Assembly (NCBI RefSeq): GCF_032461945.1
Contig: NZ_JAWCUD010000008.1
Location: 248,001-312,000 of the forward strand
Direction of reading: 5' to 3'
DNA: 64,000 bases
From: Paenibacillus_E violae
GTDB lineage: Bacteria; Bacillota; Bacilli; Paenibacillales; NBRC-103111
The notes below the pieces were generated by a model, which was not told the DNA's origin, did no database searches, and saw nothing but the letters and a program-made list of their open reading frames with translations. Position 1 is the first letter of the stretch. Every line of letters begins with the position of its first letter. The position numbers were made by a program, and so were the translations under genes. This document shows, piece after piece, positions 50,691 to 59,561 of the stretch.

Positions 50691-51200
50691 ATGAGAGAAC
50701 AAACGATCAAAACCTATGATTATCACGTCTGGGCCAATAAAAAAGTATTTGAACGACTGGAGGAATTGCCGGAGGAAGTCCTGCATCAGGAGCTTGGCAA
50801 TGTGTTTCCGACGATTTACAAAGGGCTGGTGCACATTTACCAGGTGGATACGGTTTGGTTGTCAGGCATGATGGGGAACAGCTATGAGCAGATTGTAGAG
50901 CTGATAGGCACGATTGAAGCTAAGACAGCGGGTAAAAGCCTGAAGGAGCTGCAAGCAGTATATTGGGAAAAAGCCGAGGATTATCGCGTTTTCCTGAACC
51001 GTGTAGACGATCTGCAAGCGAAAAAGCAGTTTCCGCATCCAACCTTTGGCGTGCTGAATGCCAACATTCAAGAATTGATTCAGCATATCGTGAACCATGG
51101 CACCTACCACCGAGGCAATATTTCCTCGATGCTTCGTCAGCTGGGACATGCGGGGGCTTCAAGCGACTTCGTCTTCTATTTATATGAGGTCAATAAGTAA
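50691..51200 (+). CDS. DinB-family putative metal-dependent protein
   Basis: A 169-residue four-helix bundle protein of the DinB/YfiT superfamily. The three expected metal-binding histidines are likely in LVHIYQVDTVW and in HIVNHGTYHRGNI. The N-terminus TYDYHVWANKKVFERL is typical. The ATG follows GAGGAGG. Members include thiol transferases and stress proteins; no reaction can be assigned here. It follows the WYL regulator gene. Confidence 0.88.
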   Translation: MREQTIKTYDYHVWANKKVFERLEELPEEVLHQELGNVFPTIYKGLVHIYQVDTVWLSGMMGNSYEQIVELIGTIEAKTAGKSLKELQAVYWEKAEDYRVFLNRVDDLQAKKQFPHPTFGVLNANIQELIQHIVNHGTYHRGNISSMLRQLGHAGASSDFVFYLYEVNK

Positions 51201-51203
51201 GAA

Positions 51204-51256
51204 AAAGGGCTGCCCTAAAAGTCTATGGATCATAAGACTTCTAGGGCAGCCACATC
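51204..51256 (-). terminator. terminator of the gcv operon
   Basis: GGCTGCCCTA and TAGGGCAGCC with inner AAGTCT/AGACTT; the T run follows on the minus strand, right after gcvPB. Confidence 0.9.
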
Positions 51257-51258
51257 TT

Positions 51259-52752
51259 TTATCCGCAGCTGCAATTCAGGACAGGCTTGCGGGCGGCAAG
51301 CGCTTCGTCCATACGGCTGACCACGGTGGTGTATGGCGCATTTTTAACGATATCGGGATTTTCTTCGGCCTCTTTGGCAATGGCGATCATCGTATCGATG
51401 AATTCGTCTAGCGTCTGCTTGCTTTCCGTCTCGGTCGGCTCGATCATGATGCATTCTTCGACGCTAAGCGGGAAATAGATGGTCGGCGGATGATAGCCGA
51501 AGTCAAGCAATCGTTTGGCAATATCGAGAGTGCGCACGCCAAGCTTCTTCTGACGGTTGCCCGACAGCACGAATTCGTGCTTGCAGAAGCGCGGATGCGG
51601 CACATCGAAGTAAGGCGTCAGCCTAGCCAGCATATAGTTGGCGTTGAGTACGGCAAACTCGGATACTTTGCGCAGACCTTCCGGACCAAGCGTTCGGATA
51701 TAGGTGTAGGCGCGGACAAGGATGCCGAAGTTGCCGTAGTAGCCTTTCACGCGACCAATTGACTGCGGATAGTTGTAGTCGAAATAAAAGCTGCCGTCTT
51801 CCTTTTGTGCCACAATCGGTGTAGGCAGGAACGGGATGAGCTTTTCTTTGACGCCGACTGGGCCGGCGCCGGGACCGCCGCCGCCGTGCGGGGTGCTCAT
51901 TGTTTTGTGCAGATTGAGATGGACGACGTCGAAGCCCATGTCGCCGGGGCGGGTAATGCCCATAATGGCATTCGCATTAGCGCCGTCGTAATAGAGCAAT
52001 CCGCCTGCAGCATGAACGATCTCGGCGATCTCTACGATCTGCTCCTCGAATAGGCCGAGTGTGTTTGGATTGGTGAGCATCAAGGCGGCCGTGTCCGGTC
52101 CAACGGCTTTGCGAAGCTCATCGAGATTCACGAGACCGCGTTCGTTGGACTTGATCGTGATGGTCTCAAAGCCTGCGACTGTAGCGCTGGCAGGATTCGT
52201 GCCGTGCGCGGAGTCAGGGCAAATGACCTTGGTCCGCTTCTCGCCGCGGCTTTCATGGTAAGAGCGAATCATCATGAGTCCGGTCCACTCGCCATGTGCG
52301 CCTGCTGCGGGCTGAAGGGTGACGCGATCCATGCCGGTGATGGCTTCAAGGTCTTTTTGGAGGTTGTAGAGCAGCTCCAGGGCGCCTTGCAGCGATTCTT
52401 CCGGCTGGTACGGATGTATTTTGGCGAAGCCTGGAAAGCGGGCGACGTCTTCATTGATTTTGGGGTTGTACTTCATGGTACACGAGCCAAGCGGGTAAAA
52501 GCCGTTGTCCACGCCGAAATTACGGCGGGAGAGGGCCGTATAGTGGCGGATGACATCCACTTCATATACTTCCGGCAGCTCCGCGGCGCTTTTGCGTTGG
52601 AACTTGGAAGGCAGGACGTCGTTCAAGTCCAGCTCCGGCACATCGGATTCCGGCAGGGAATAAGCGACACGGCCCGGATGGCTCATTTCGAAAATGAGGG
52701 CTTTGCCGTCATTTTTTACGGTAATGTTGTTCTCATTCGTACTTGTTGTCAT
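51259..52752 (-). CDS. gcvPB: glycine dehydrogenase (decarboxylating) subunit 2
   Basis: The PLP-binding half of the split P-protein, which decarboxylates glycine and passes methylamine to lipoyl-GcvH. It has 497 residues with SRRNFGVDNGFYPLGSCTMK, NPNTLGLFEEQI and the PLP lysine in VHLNLHKTMSTPHGGGGPG. Its ATG overlaps the gcvPA stop by four bases, so the two subunits are made together. Last gene of gcvT-gcvPA-gcvPB. Confidence 0.96.
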   Translation of the reverse strand: MTTSTNENNITVKNDGKALIFEMSHPGRVAYSLPESDVPELDLNDVLPSKFQRKSAAELPEVYEVDVIRHYTALSRRNFGVDNGFYPLGSCTMKYNPKINEDVARFPGFAKIHPYQPEESLQGALELLYNLQKDLEAITGMDRVTLQPAAGAHGEWTGLMMIRSYHESRGEKRTKVICPDSAHGTNPASATVAGFETITIKSNERGLVNLDELRKAVGPDTAALMLTNPNTLGLFEEQIVEIAEIVHAAGGLLYYDGANANAIMGITRPGDMGFDVVHLNLHKTMSTPHGGGGPGAGPVGVKEKLIPFLPTPIVAQKEDGSFYFDYNYPQSIGRVKGYYGNFGILVRAYTYIRTLGPEGLRKVSEFAVLNANYMLARLTPYFDVPHPRFCKHEFVLSGNRQKKLGVRTLDIAKRLLDFGYHPPTIYFPLSVEECIMIEPTETESKQTLDEFIDTMIAIAKEAEENPDIVKNAPYTTVVSRMDEALAARKPVLNCSCG

Positions 52753-54101
52753 ACGAGTTCCTCCAGTGCATCAGCGAAGGCATCGATCTCTTCGCGCGTT
52801 CTTTGCTCTGTGACGGCAATTAGCATATGGCCGGCGAGCTCGGGATAATCGCGGCCAAGGTCGTAGCCGCCGATGATGTTACGCTGCAGGAGCTTGGTGC
52901 TGAGCTCCTGCACATTCGCGCCGTCCGGAAGCTTGACGGCGAATTCATTGAAGAAGCTGCCGGCAAATGGCAGCGAGAGCTTACCGGACACGGTGAGGCG
53001 TTTCGCCGCGTAGTGAGCTTTTTGGACGTTGAGCTTGCCAACGTCCTGGATGCCCTGCTTGCCCATCGTGGACAAGTACACGGATGCGCAGAGCGCGAGA
53101 AGCGCTTGGTTGGAGCAAATGTTCGATGTGGCTTTCTCACGGCGAATGTGCTGCTCCCGCGCTTGGAGCGTCAAGACGAAGCCGCGCTTGCCGGCGCGGT
53201 CGACGGTTTGGCCCACGATGCGCCCCGGCATGCGGCGCATCCAGCTTTCGGCGACGGCGAAGTAGCCGCACGTCGGCCCGCCCAGCGCAGCTGGGATGCC
53301 GAGCGGCTGGCAGTCGCCGACAACGATGTCAGCGCCGAGCTTGCCCGGCGCTTCGAGCAGCCCTAGTGTGAGCGGATTCGCGCTCACGACAAGCAGGGCG
53401 CCCGCGCCGTGCGCGATCGGCTCCGCCGCGCCGATATCCTCCATGCAGCCGAAGAAATTCGGCGATTGGAGGATGACGGCGGCGGCGCCTTCGGCCTTGG
53501 AAGCGAGGTCATCCAGGTCCGTCACGCCCTCCGGCGTGAGGCCGATCTCGACCACTTCCAAGTTCAGCCCGCGGGCGGTCGTGCGCAAGATGGCGCGCGC
53601 CTCCGGGTGCACCGCGCGAGAGACGAGAAGACGGCTGCGCTTCGTCGCTCCGCTGGCCAGGGCGCCGGCTTCGGCCAGCGCCGTGGCGCCGTCGTACATC
53701 GAGGCGTTCGCTACGGCCATGCCGGTAAGCTCGCAAATGTACGACTGAAATTCAAAAATCGCCTGCAGCTCCCCTTGGGAGATCTCCGGCTGATAGGGCG
53801 TATACGCGGTGTAGAACTCCGAACGCGAGATGACATGATTGATCACCACGGGAAGGTGATGATCGTAGATGCCAGCGCCGAGGAAGCTGGGGTAGCGGTC
53901 GAAGTCGGCGTTGCGGCTGGAAAGGCCGCGCATGTAGCGCAGCAGTCCTTGCTCATCCAGCGCCTTCGATACGCTCAGTTCGCCTTGAAAGCGAACCTTT
54001 TGCGGAATATCTTGAAACATCTCTTCCATCGAGGAGATGCCGATTGTCGCCAGCATATCTTTCTGATCTTGCTCGGTAATAGGCAAATAACGATGCTTCA
54101 T
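52749..54101 (-). CDS. gcvPA: glycine dehydrogenase (decarboxylating) subunit 1
   Basis: The other half of the split P-protein, 450 residues. Typical segments: MKHRYLPITEQDQKDML, SSRNADFDRYPSFLGAGIYD, TAYTPYQPEISQGELQAIFE and RREKATSNICSNQALLAL. The central part (roughly 52.8-53.7 kb) is visibly richer in G+C than the flanks. The ATG at 54101 lies 24 bases after gcvT. Works only with GcvPB. Confidence 0.96.
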   Translation of the reverse strand: MKHRYLPITEQDQKDMLATIGISSMEEMFQDIPQKVRFQGELSVSKALDEQGLLRYMRGLSSRNADFDRYPSFLGAGIYDHHLPVVINHVISRSEFYTAYTPYQPEISQGELQAIFEFQSYICELTGMAVANASMYDGATALAEAGALASGATKRSRLLVSRAVHPEARAILRTTARGLNLEVVEIGLTPEGVTDLDDLASKAEGAAAVILQSPNFFGCMEDIGAAEPIAHGAGALLVVSANPLTLGLLEAPGKLGADIVVGDCQPLGIPAALGGPTCGYFAVAESWMRRMPGRIVGQTVDRAGKRGFVLTLQAREQHIRREKATSNICSNQALLALCASVYLSTMGKQGIQDVGKLNVQKAHYAAKRLTVSGKLSLPFAGSFFNEFAVKLPDGANVQELSTKLLQRNIIGGYDLGRDYPELAGHMLIAVTEQRTREEIDAFADALEELV

Positions 54102-54125
54102 GGTGGGGGCTTGCTCCTCTCCGGG

Positions 54126-55220
54126 TTACGGCTTTCTTTTATAAAAAGGGGTGGCCACGACTTTCGCTTTGACCTGTGCCCCGCGAATTTCCACATTCAC
54201 TTCCGTGCCTAGCGCACTGTAGGCGGAATCAATTAAAGCGAGGCCCACATTCGTTTTGAACGTAGGGGACTGTGTGCCCGTTGTGACTTCCCCGATAGGC
54301 GCACCCTCCGTCGAGAAAACCTTGTAATGCGGCCGCGGAATGCCACGCTCAATCATTTCAATGCCAACGAGCTTGCGCGGCGTGCCGTTCGCTTTATGCC
54401 CAGCAATCACATCACGGCCTATGAAATCTCCTTTATCTAATTTCACGAAATAGTTCAGTCCAGCTTCCAGCGGCGAAATATCCTGGGTGAGCTCCTGCCC
54501 GTAAAGGGGAAGCCGCGCTTCAAAACGCAGCGTATCGCGAGCGCCCAAACCAGCCGGTACGAGCCCTTGTTCTTGACCTGCCTCCAGGAGCAGCTTCCAT
54601 AGTTGAACGGCATCGTGCCCATCGATGTACAACTCGAAGCCGTCTTCTCCGGTATAACCTGTACGGGATAGTAAGGCGTTAATACCGGCTACCTTCACGT
54701 CGGTTAGGAAACGAAATGTTTTCAAAGTCTGAATAGGCGCGTCTGTCAATTTGGCTAAAATCCGTTCGGCGTGAGGACCCTGCAATGCGAGCATAGCGGT
54801 TTCATCGGATATGTTGGAGATTTCAGTGCGGCCAATAAGATTCTGCTGCATCCATGCCACATCCTTGTCGATGTTGGATGCGTTAATGACCAGCATGTAG
54901 TTGTTGTCGCTTAGTTTATAAACGAGCAGATCGTCAACGACACCGCCGTCCGGGTAGCACATGAGGCTGTATTGGCATTGCCCGTTTTCGAGCTTTGCCA
55001 CATCGTTCGTGGTGATCTTTTGCAGGAAAGGGAGGGCGTCTTCCCCGGTAACCCGGACTTCTCCCATATGTGACACATCAAAAAGCCCGGCTTGCTGTCT
55101 GACGGCATCGTGCTCTTTTTGAATACCCGTGAACTGCACCGGCAGCTCCCAGCCTCCAAAGTCAATAACTCGCGCTCCATACTCCGCATATACAGGAAAG
55201 AGCGGTGTTCGTTTCAGCAT
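54126..55220 (-). CDS. gcvT: aminomethyltransferase (glycine cleavage T protein)
   Basis: Transfers the one-carbon unit from methylamine-lipoyl GcvH to tetrahydrofolate, releasing ammonia. The 364-residue protein has IDFGGWELPVQFTGIQKEHD, GLFDVSHMGEVRV, the folate-contacting LLSRTGYTGEDGFELYI and ARDTLRFEARLPLYGQEL. The ATG at 55220 follows GAGG at seven bases. First gene of the operon, controlled by the tandem glycine riboswitch. Confidence 0.96.
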   Translation of the reverse strand: MLKRTPLFPVYAEYGARVIDFGGWELPVQFTGIQKEHDAVRQQAGLFDVSHMGEVRVTGEDALPFLQKITTNDVAKLENGQCQYSLMCYPDGGVVDDLLVYKLSDNNYMLVINASNIDKDVAWMQQNLIGRTEISNISDETAMLALQGPHAERILAKLTDAPIQTLKTFRFLTDVKVAGINALLSRTGYTGEDGFELYIDGHDAVQLWKLLLEAGQEQGLVPAGLGARDTLRFEARLPLYGQELTQDISPLEAGLNYFVKLDKGDFIGRDVIAGHKANGTPRKLVGIEMIERGIPRPHYKVFSTEGAPIGEVTTGTQSPTFKTNVGLALIDSAYSALGTEVNVEIRGAQVKAKVVATPFYKRKP

Positions 55221-55270
55221 GCGTTTACCTCACCTTCGATTTTGTACATCCCATATCTTGCCCAAAATAC

Positions 55271-55314
55271 AAAAAAGAGCAAAAGATATGCAACACAAAC
55301 ATACCTTTTGCCCT
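55271..55314 (-). terminator. regulated terminator of the glycine riboswitch
   Basis: On the minus strand GGCAAAAGGTATG and CATATCTTTTGCTC pair around TTTGTGTTG, followed by TTTTTT. It forms the expression platform between aptamer 2 and gcvT. Confidence 0.85.
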
Positions 55315-55315
55315 G

Positions 55316-55518
55316 TCCTTTTTACCTGAGAGTTACCTCGATTAGACCCCTGTTATGCGGCCGTCAAGTTTCCCCTTTGGTGTTCGAGTTTCCGCATGCG
55401 CGGTCACTCGAAGCTCTCCAGAGTTGCGTCCGGTACAAGTCCTTTTGCCTGAGAGATTCACCGTTATTCGGCTTACTCCTTCGGCGCCGCGATCGTTCTC
55501 TGCGGTCTCTCCCTGCAC
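55316..55518 (-). promoter_or_regulatory. tandem glycine riboswitch
   Basis: Two glycine aptamers read on the minus strand. Aptamer 1 (about 55518-55438) has GGGAGAGACC, GCCGAAGGAGTAAGCC and GAATCTCTCAGGCAAAAGG. Aptamer 2 (about 55422-55316) has CTCTGGAGAGC, CACCAAAGGGGAAACTTG and GTAACTCTCAGGTAAAAAGG. In Bacillus, glycine binding prevents termination and turns on the gcvT operon; the terminator just downstream fits that mode. Confidence 0.95.
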
Positions 55519-55685
55519 CATCATTCGCCAATATTCAATTTGTAGTATTGTATTAATTTTTGCCTATGAAGGTGTGAATTGTCAATTGTAACTTTTCATA
55601 AAATTTACCTTCGTCCGCCTTGACTTTGATGTTCCCATTAGATTAAGCTAAAAGCAAAATTTGCTGGTAAGCGAGGCGTAAAACG

Positions 55686-56075
55686 ATGAGTAACGTACAA
55701 GCCAATTTGTTATACACCAAAGAACATGAGTGGGTAGAAAAGCTTTCGGACACGGTAGTTCGTGTAGGTATTACTGATTTTGCCCAAGATCAATTGGGAG
55801 ATATTGTGTTTGTTGAATTGCCTAAGGCTGGAGCATCCATTACCGCAAATGAAAGCATCGGCAGTGTGGAATCCGTCAAAACGGTTTCCGATATTTTCTC
55901 GCCCGTATCCGGCAAAGTAACGGCTGTGAACGGCTCATTGGAAGGATCACCGGAGCTGGTAAACAGTGCGCCGTTTGCCGAAGGCTGGATGGTTGAGGTC
56001 GAGGTATCCGGCGCGGATGCGCTTGAAGGTTTGCTGACGGCTGCTGAGTATGCTTCGTATATCGGCAACGAGTAA
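55686..56075 (+). CDS. gcvH: glycine cleavage system H protein
   Basis: The lipoyl carrier of the glycine cleavage system, shuttling the aminomethyl group between P, T and L proteins. The 129-residue sequence has the lipoyl site Lys65 in GSVESVKTVSDIFSPVSG and the expected YTKEHEWVEKLSD. In Firmicutes GcvH is also a lipoate relay. The ATG follows GAGG by nine bases. It is transcribed away from gcvT-gcvPA-gcvPB and lies outside the riboswitch-controlled transcript. A possible -35 TTGACT is at 55620. Confidence 0.96.
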   Translation: MSNVQANLLYTKEHEWVEKLSDTVVRVGITDFAQDQLGDIVFVELPKAGASITANESIGSVESVKTVSDIFSPVSGKVTAVNGSLEGSPELVNSAPFAEGWMVEVEVSGADALEGLLTAAEYASYIGNE

Positions 56076-56088
56076 GACGTATTTGCAT

Positions 56089-56139
56089 AAAACGAGTTCC
56101 TAGCTATCGATTTTTCGATAGTAGGACTCGTTTTTTTTG
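56089..56139 (+). terminator. terminator after gcvH
   Basis: AACGAGTTCCTA and TAGGACTCGTT with inner CTATCGA/TCGATAG form a nearly continuous stem, followed by eight Ts. Confidence 0.95.
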
Positions 56140-56174
56140 TTTGCCGGAATGTGGTAAACAATTGTCCAACGTAG

Positions 56175-56357
56175 GTTGTATTTATTGCAACCAAAACACA
56201 TATTTTCTCTGCAAACAGCCGCTTCGTTGTACAAAATACAACCATTTTAGAGGAGAAGGTGTCAAAACAGCCCTTTAGAGTCCAAATTGTTGTATTAAGT
56301 GCAATGAAGCGAAGGGTTGGATCCTGTAAAGCGCTCTCAAGTTGCACAAAGTGCAAT
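56175..56357. repeat. four-palindrome phased element, TTGTA family, copy 2
   Basis: Units start at 56175 (GTTGTATTTATTGCAAC), 56226 (GTTGTACAAAATACAAC), 56289 (GTTGTATTAAGTGCAAT) and 56341 (GTTGCACAAAGTGCAAT), with spacings of 51, 63 and 52 bp. A short AAGG/CCTT pair is centred at 56265.5, the array dyad. It starts 36 bases after the gcvH terminator and runs into a 17-bp tandem repeat. Confidence 0.8.
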
Positions 56358-56360
56358 ATG

Positions 56361-56479
56361 CACTTGAACTCGCACTGCGCTTGAACGCGCAATTCACTTG
56401 AACGCACACTGCGCTTGAACGCGCAATTCACTTGAACGCACACTGCACTTGAACTCGCAATGCACTTGAACACGAGCCC
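56361..56479. repeat. 17-bp tandem repeat, seven units
   Basis: Units of exactly 17 bp (CACTTGAACTCGCACTG, CGCTTGAACGCGCAATT, CACTTGAACGCACACTG and variants) run without gaps from 56361. Units 2-3 and 4-5 form a 34-bp higher-order repeat. It begins three bases after the last palindrome of the adjoining element, whose units are also 17 bp long. Confidence 0.85.
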
Positions 56480-56620
56480 GAACACGCACTTGCACGCTGA
56501 CGGAAATGGATAAACCGAAGGTAAACGTGCACCAATCCAACTGCGATGTTCGGGTATGCAGGGTGTAAATATCGCCCCCAAGGAAAAAGTCGATTTTTGT
56601 CGGTAAAACTGAGTTTGGAC

Positions 56621-56678
56621 TTGACAGCTTTTAAAGAGGAGGCATATAATAAGAAACATGAAATAGGTAACCGGTTAC
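56621..56678 (+). promoter_or_regulatory. promoter and operator of the LacI-family gene
   Basis: TTGACA (56621-56626), 18 bp, TATAAT (56645-56650), then the perfect palindrome GTAACCGGTTAC at 56667-56678, just after the expected start of transcription. Classic LacI/GalR-type half sites around a central CG. Confidence 0.75.
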
Positions 56679-56765
56679 ACATCGTGTATCACAGTAACAT
56701 TAATAATTTATATGCAATGTGTAAATAATAGTATTTATCGAGATAAAGGAAAATTTCGGGAGCAT

Positions 56766-56777
56766 GTAACCGGTACC
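56766..56777 (+). promoter_or_regulatory. second LacI-type operator
   Basis: GTAACCGGTACC, one base away from the upstream palindrome in its core, 99 bp downstream of it and before the start codon. Two sites allow looping or stronger autoregulation. Confidence 0.55.
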
Positions 56778-56840
56778 CTACGCAAGGATTTCTTTGCTAA
56801 GAGTACGGGTTTGCTTTTTAGTAGGAGTGAGTCGTAACCA

Positions 56841-57845
56841 GTGGCAACAATCAGAGATGTAGCAAAGTTGGCAGGCGTTTCCGTAGCGACCATTTCCCGA
56901 TACTTGAACAAAAACGGATATGTCAATGAAGAAACAAAATTGCGAGTAGAGCAAGCGATCAAAACGCTTCAGTACGAACCAAACGCGATGGCTAGAGGGC
57001 TTGCAGGAAGAAAGACAGGAACGATCGCCTTAATATTCCCCGATATCACGAACCCATTCTTTGCGGAGCTGGCCAGAGCGGTTGAGGATGTTGCCCGCAT
57101 GTATGGGTATACAGTAATCCTGTGCAATTCGGATAATCAGGCAGATAAGGAGCAAACCTACATCAGGGTGCTGAAGCAGCGGTATGTAGACGGCATTTTG
57201 TTTGCTTCCTACAGCCTTCGCTCCGATGATGTTGATGCTCTGAACAACGAGAAAATTCCTTTCATTATGTTGGATAGAGCGCCGCGCGAGACTTCTTGCA
57301 CGGTCGTCAGCTCCAAGCATTTGGAAGGGGCACAGCAAGCTGTACAGCATCTGCTCGATGAGGGCTGCACGAAAATTGCTCATATCTACGGCCCGCAGGA
57401 TACGGTAACCGGAAGAGAGCGATTCATGGGATACGAGCAATCCGTGAAACATTTTCCTTGGTATTCGCCAAGCCTCGTCGAACCGGGTTATTTCCGCGTC
57501 GACGGCGGAATGGAAGCGGTTGAAAACCTGATGAAACGCCATCCTGATATCGATGGAATTTTTGCAGGCAACGATACGATGGCGGTTGGAGCGCTTAAAA
57601 AATTGCAGCGAATGGGCGTGCGCGTCCCTGATCAAGTTGCGTTGTGCGGTTTTGACGGTATCGACCTTACGGTCATCGTAGAGCCGGAAATTACGACGGT
57701 CGCACAATCGATTTATGATATGGGGATGCTGTCAACACGGCTTCTTATTAAGAAAATCGAAGGTGACAACAGCGAAGATCAAACGCATCTATTCGATGTC
57801 AAACTCATTCCTCGCGAATCAACGAGAAGAAAAAGAAAAGAATGA
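56841..57845 (+). CDS. LacI-family transcriptional regulator
   Basis: A 334-residue regulator with the LacI headpiece (TIRDVAKLAGVSVATISRYL, hinge YEPNAMARGL) and a periplasmic-binding-like ligand domain (IALIFPDITNPFFAELARAV, FAGNDTMAVGALKKL, LCGFDGIDLT). The GTG at 56841 follows AGGAGTGAG. Two GTAACCGGT-type operators precede it, and the AtuA-like/ABC transporter genes follow at once, so it probably controls them in response to a sugar-like ligand. Confidence 0.93.
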   Translation: MATIRDVAKLAGVSVATISRYLNKNGYVNEETKLRVEQAIKTLQYEPNAMARGLAGRKTGTIALIFPDITNPFFAELARAVEDVARMYGYTVILCNSDNQADKEQTYIRVLKQRYVDGILFASYSLRSDDVDALNNEKIPFIMLDRAPRETSCTVVSSKHLEGAQQAVQHLLDEGCTKIAHIYGPQDTVTGRERFMGYEQSVKHFPWYSPSLVEPGYFRVDGGMEAVENLMKRHPDIDGIFAGNDTMAVGALKKLQRMGVRVPDQVALCGFDGIDLTVIVEPEITTVAQSIYDMGMLSTRLLIKKIEGDNSEDQTHLFDVKLIPRESTRRKRKE

Positions 57846-57885
57846 ACCATCGAATCGGATGATGGACAGTGGAGGTTGTAAAGCA

Positions 57886-59247
57886 ATGGAACAATTCAAA
57901 ATTTTGGCGCCCTGTGGGATGTTAGGCTACGGATTTCCGAAGTCATCGTTTATAAGAGGGATGGAACATAAGCCGGATGCGATCGTCGTAGATGCCGGAT
58001 CAACGGATGCCGGTCCTCATAAATTAGGAGCGGGTACGGCGATTGTCAGCAAACAAGCTTGCAAGAAAGACTTGGAACTGATGATCGTAGCGGGCGCTGA
58101 GGCCAAGATTCCGGTCATTATCGGATCTGCCGGAGGAAGCGGCGCAAAGGTCCATGTTGAATGGACGCGAGCGATCATTATGGAGATTCTTGAAGAAAAC
58201 AACATTAACGGTCTGAAAGTCGCGACAATCTGGGCGGATATTCCGAAAGATGTCGTGGAAGCTAAATTAGCAGCAGGCGAATGTGAACCTCTTGGCCTTG
58301 CAGTGAAGACGCTTACGAAGGAAAGATTGGAAGCTACCAACGGTGTTGTCGCCCAAATGGGACATGAACCCATTATCGCGGCGCTTCAAGAATGCGCTAA
58401 CATTATCATCTGTGGTCGCGCTTACGACCCTTCGCCGTTTGCCGCGGTCGCGATGTATCATGGTTTTGATACAGCGCTTGCTTATCATTTGGGTAAAATT
58501 CTTGAATGCTCTGCGCTTTGTGCAGAACCGGGGACAACGAAAGATTGCATGCTGGGCATTCTGACCAAAGATTCCTTTATCGTCAAACCGCTGAACGACA
58601 AACGTAAATGTACGGCCGTTTCCGTAGCTGCGCACACGTTTTATGAGAAGGATCATCCTTATCTGCTTCATGGTCCTGGACTTGTTCTGGATCTTGAACA
58701 TTGTGAGTTTAAGGAATTGGGAGACGATAGCGTTGAAGTGCGTGGCAGCCGGATCTTGCCAACTCCTGAATATAAAATCAAGCTCGAAGGGGCAATGAAA
58801 GTCGCTTACCGTACGCTCGTCGTCGCAGGTATCCGCGATCCGCTTCTGATCGAACGGATTGAAGAAGTTGAGGACTTGGTCAAACAGCAGGTTTGGGAGT
58901 ATTACAGCGAAATACCGCAAGAGGATTATGAAATCAATTTCATCAATTACGGCCTTAACGGCGTGTTGGGTGAATTGGAGCCGCAAAAAACAGCCGGTCA
59001 CGAATTAGGTGTCGTCTTCGAAGTTATTGCAAAGACACAAGAGCTAGCGAACACAATTTGCAGCTCGGTCAGATCAACATTCTTGCATTACGGCTATGAG
59101 GGCAGGAAATCGACAGCGGGTAATCTGGCGTTCCCTTTTGCCCCAAGTGATATCCCTTTCGGCGCTGTGTATGAATTCTCTGTTTATCATTTGATGCAAG
59201 TTGCGGATGGCGTGGAGATGTTCCGCAACGAGTATATCGAGGTGTAA
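57886..59247 (+). CDS. AtuA-like (DUF1446) protein
   Basis: A 453-residue protein of the acyclic terpene utilization AtuA/DUF1446 group. Features: APCGMLGYGFPKSSFIRGME at the N-terminus, VVDAGSTDAGPHKLGAGTAI, IGSAGGSGAKVHVEWTRAI and IICGRAYDPSPFAAVAMYHG. The ATG at 57886 follows GTGGAGG. Despite the family name, the neighbours here are sugar transport genes, so terpene degradation is not supported. With the DUF4387 protein it may form one enzyme; in other bacteria the two domains occur together. Reaction unknown. Confidence 0.83.
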   Translation: MEQFKILAPCGMLGYGFPKSSFIRGMEHKPDAIVVDAGSTDAGPHKLGAGTAIVSKQACKKDLELMIVAGAEAKIPVIIGSAGGSGAKVHVEWTRAIIMEILEENNINGLKVATIWADIPKDVVEAKLAAGECEPLGLAVKTLTKERLEATNGVVAQMGHEPIIAALQECANIIICGRAYDPSPFAAVAMYHGFDTALAYHLGKILECSALCAEPGTTKDCMLGILTKDSFIVKPLNDKRKCTAVSVAAHTFYEKDHPYLLHGPGLVLDLEHCEFKELGDDSVEVRGSRILPTPEYKIKLEGAMKVAYRTLVVAGIRDPLLIERIEEVEDLVKQQVWEYYSEIPQEDYEINFINYGLNGVLGELEPQKTAGHELGVVFEVIAKTQELANTICSSVRSTFLHYGYEGRKSTAGNLAFPFAPSDIPFGAVYEFSVYHLMQVADGVEMFRNEYIEV

Positions 59248-59249
59248 TT

Positions 59250-59561
59250 ATGAAGCTAGTAGATGCAGCGAAAGTACTGAGAAGTAAAAATAGCGGACCG
59301 TTTGAAATTACGGTGGATGCCCTTTTTACAGATCCGGAGATTTATTACAAAATCAAGAGTTCCGGCGTCATTAACAAAGATTTGGTATCGAAGCTTTACA
59401 ACATTGAGCAAGATAAGATCATGCATATCGTCTTTTTCGATCAAGCGCTCGGCTTCAAAATTACGTTCGCGCGGAAAGTTTCTTCAGGCACGTTCTTGGA
59501 TCGTGACGTATACGGAGCTCAACAGCATGCCCCACTGATGGAATTGGAAGTCGACGTATGA
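59250..59561 (+). CDS. DUF4387 protein
   Basis: A 103-residue protein matching DUF4387 (VDAAKVLRSKNSGPFEITVD, GFKITFARK). It starts three bases after the AtuA-like gene and overlaps the permease gene by four bases. The domain is often found next to or fused to AtuA-like proteins, so it is likely the small subunit of that enzyme. Function unknown. Confidence 0.82.
   Translation: MKLVDAAKVLRSKNSGPFEITVDALFTDPEIYYKIKSSGVINKDLVSKLYNIEQDKIMHIVFFDQALGFKITFARKVSSGTFLDRDVYGAQQHAPLMELEVDV

Noticed and set aside
56361..56479. Possible CRISPR-like array
   Set aside because: Units are gapless 17-bp tandem copies without unique spacers, and no cas genes are present.
55790..56659. Minus-strand open frame of 289 codons antisense to gcvH
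   Set aside because: It runs through the gcvH gene, its terminator, a palindrome element and a 17-bp tandem repeat, has no ribosome site, and its sequence looks random.
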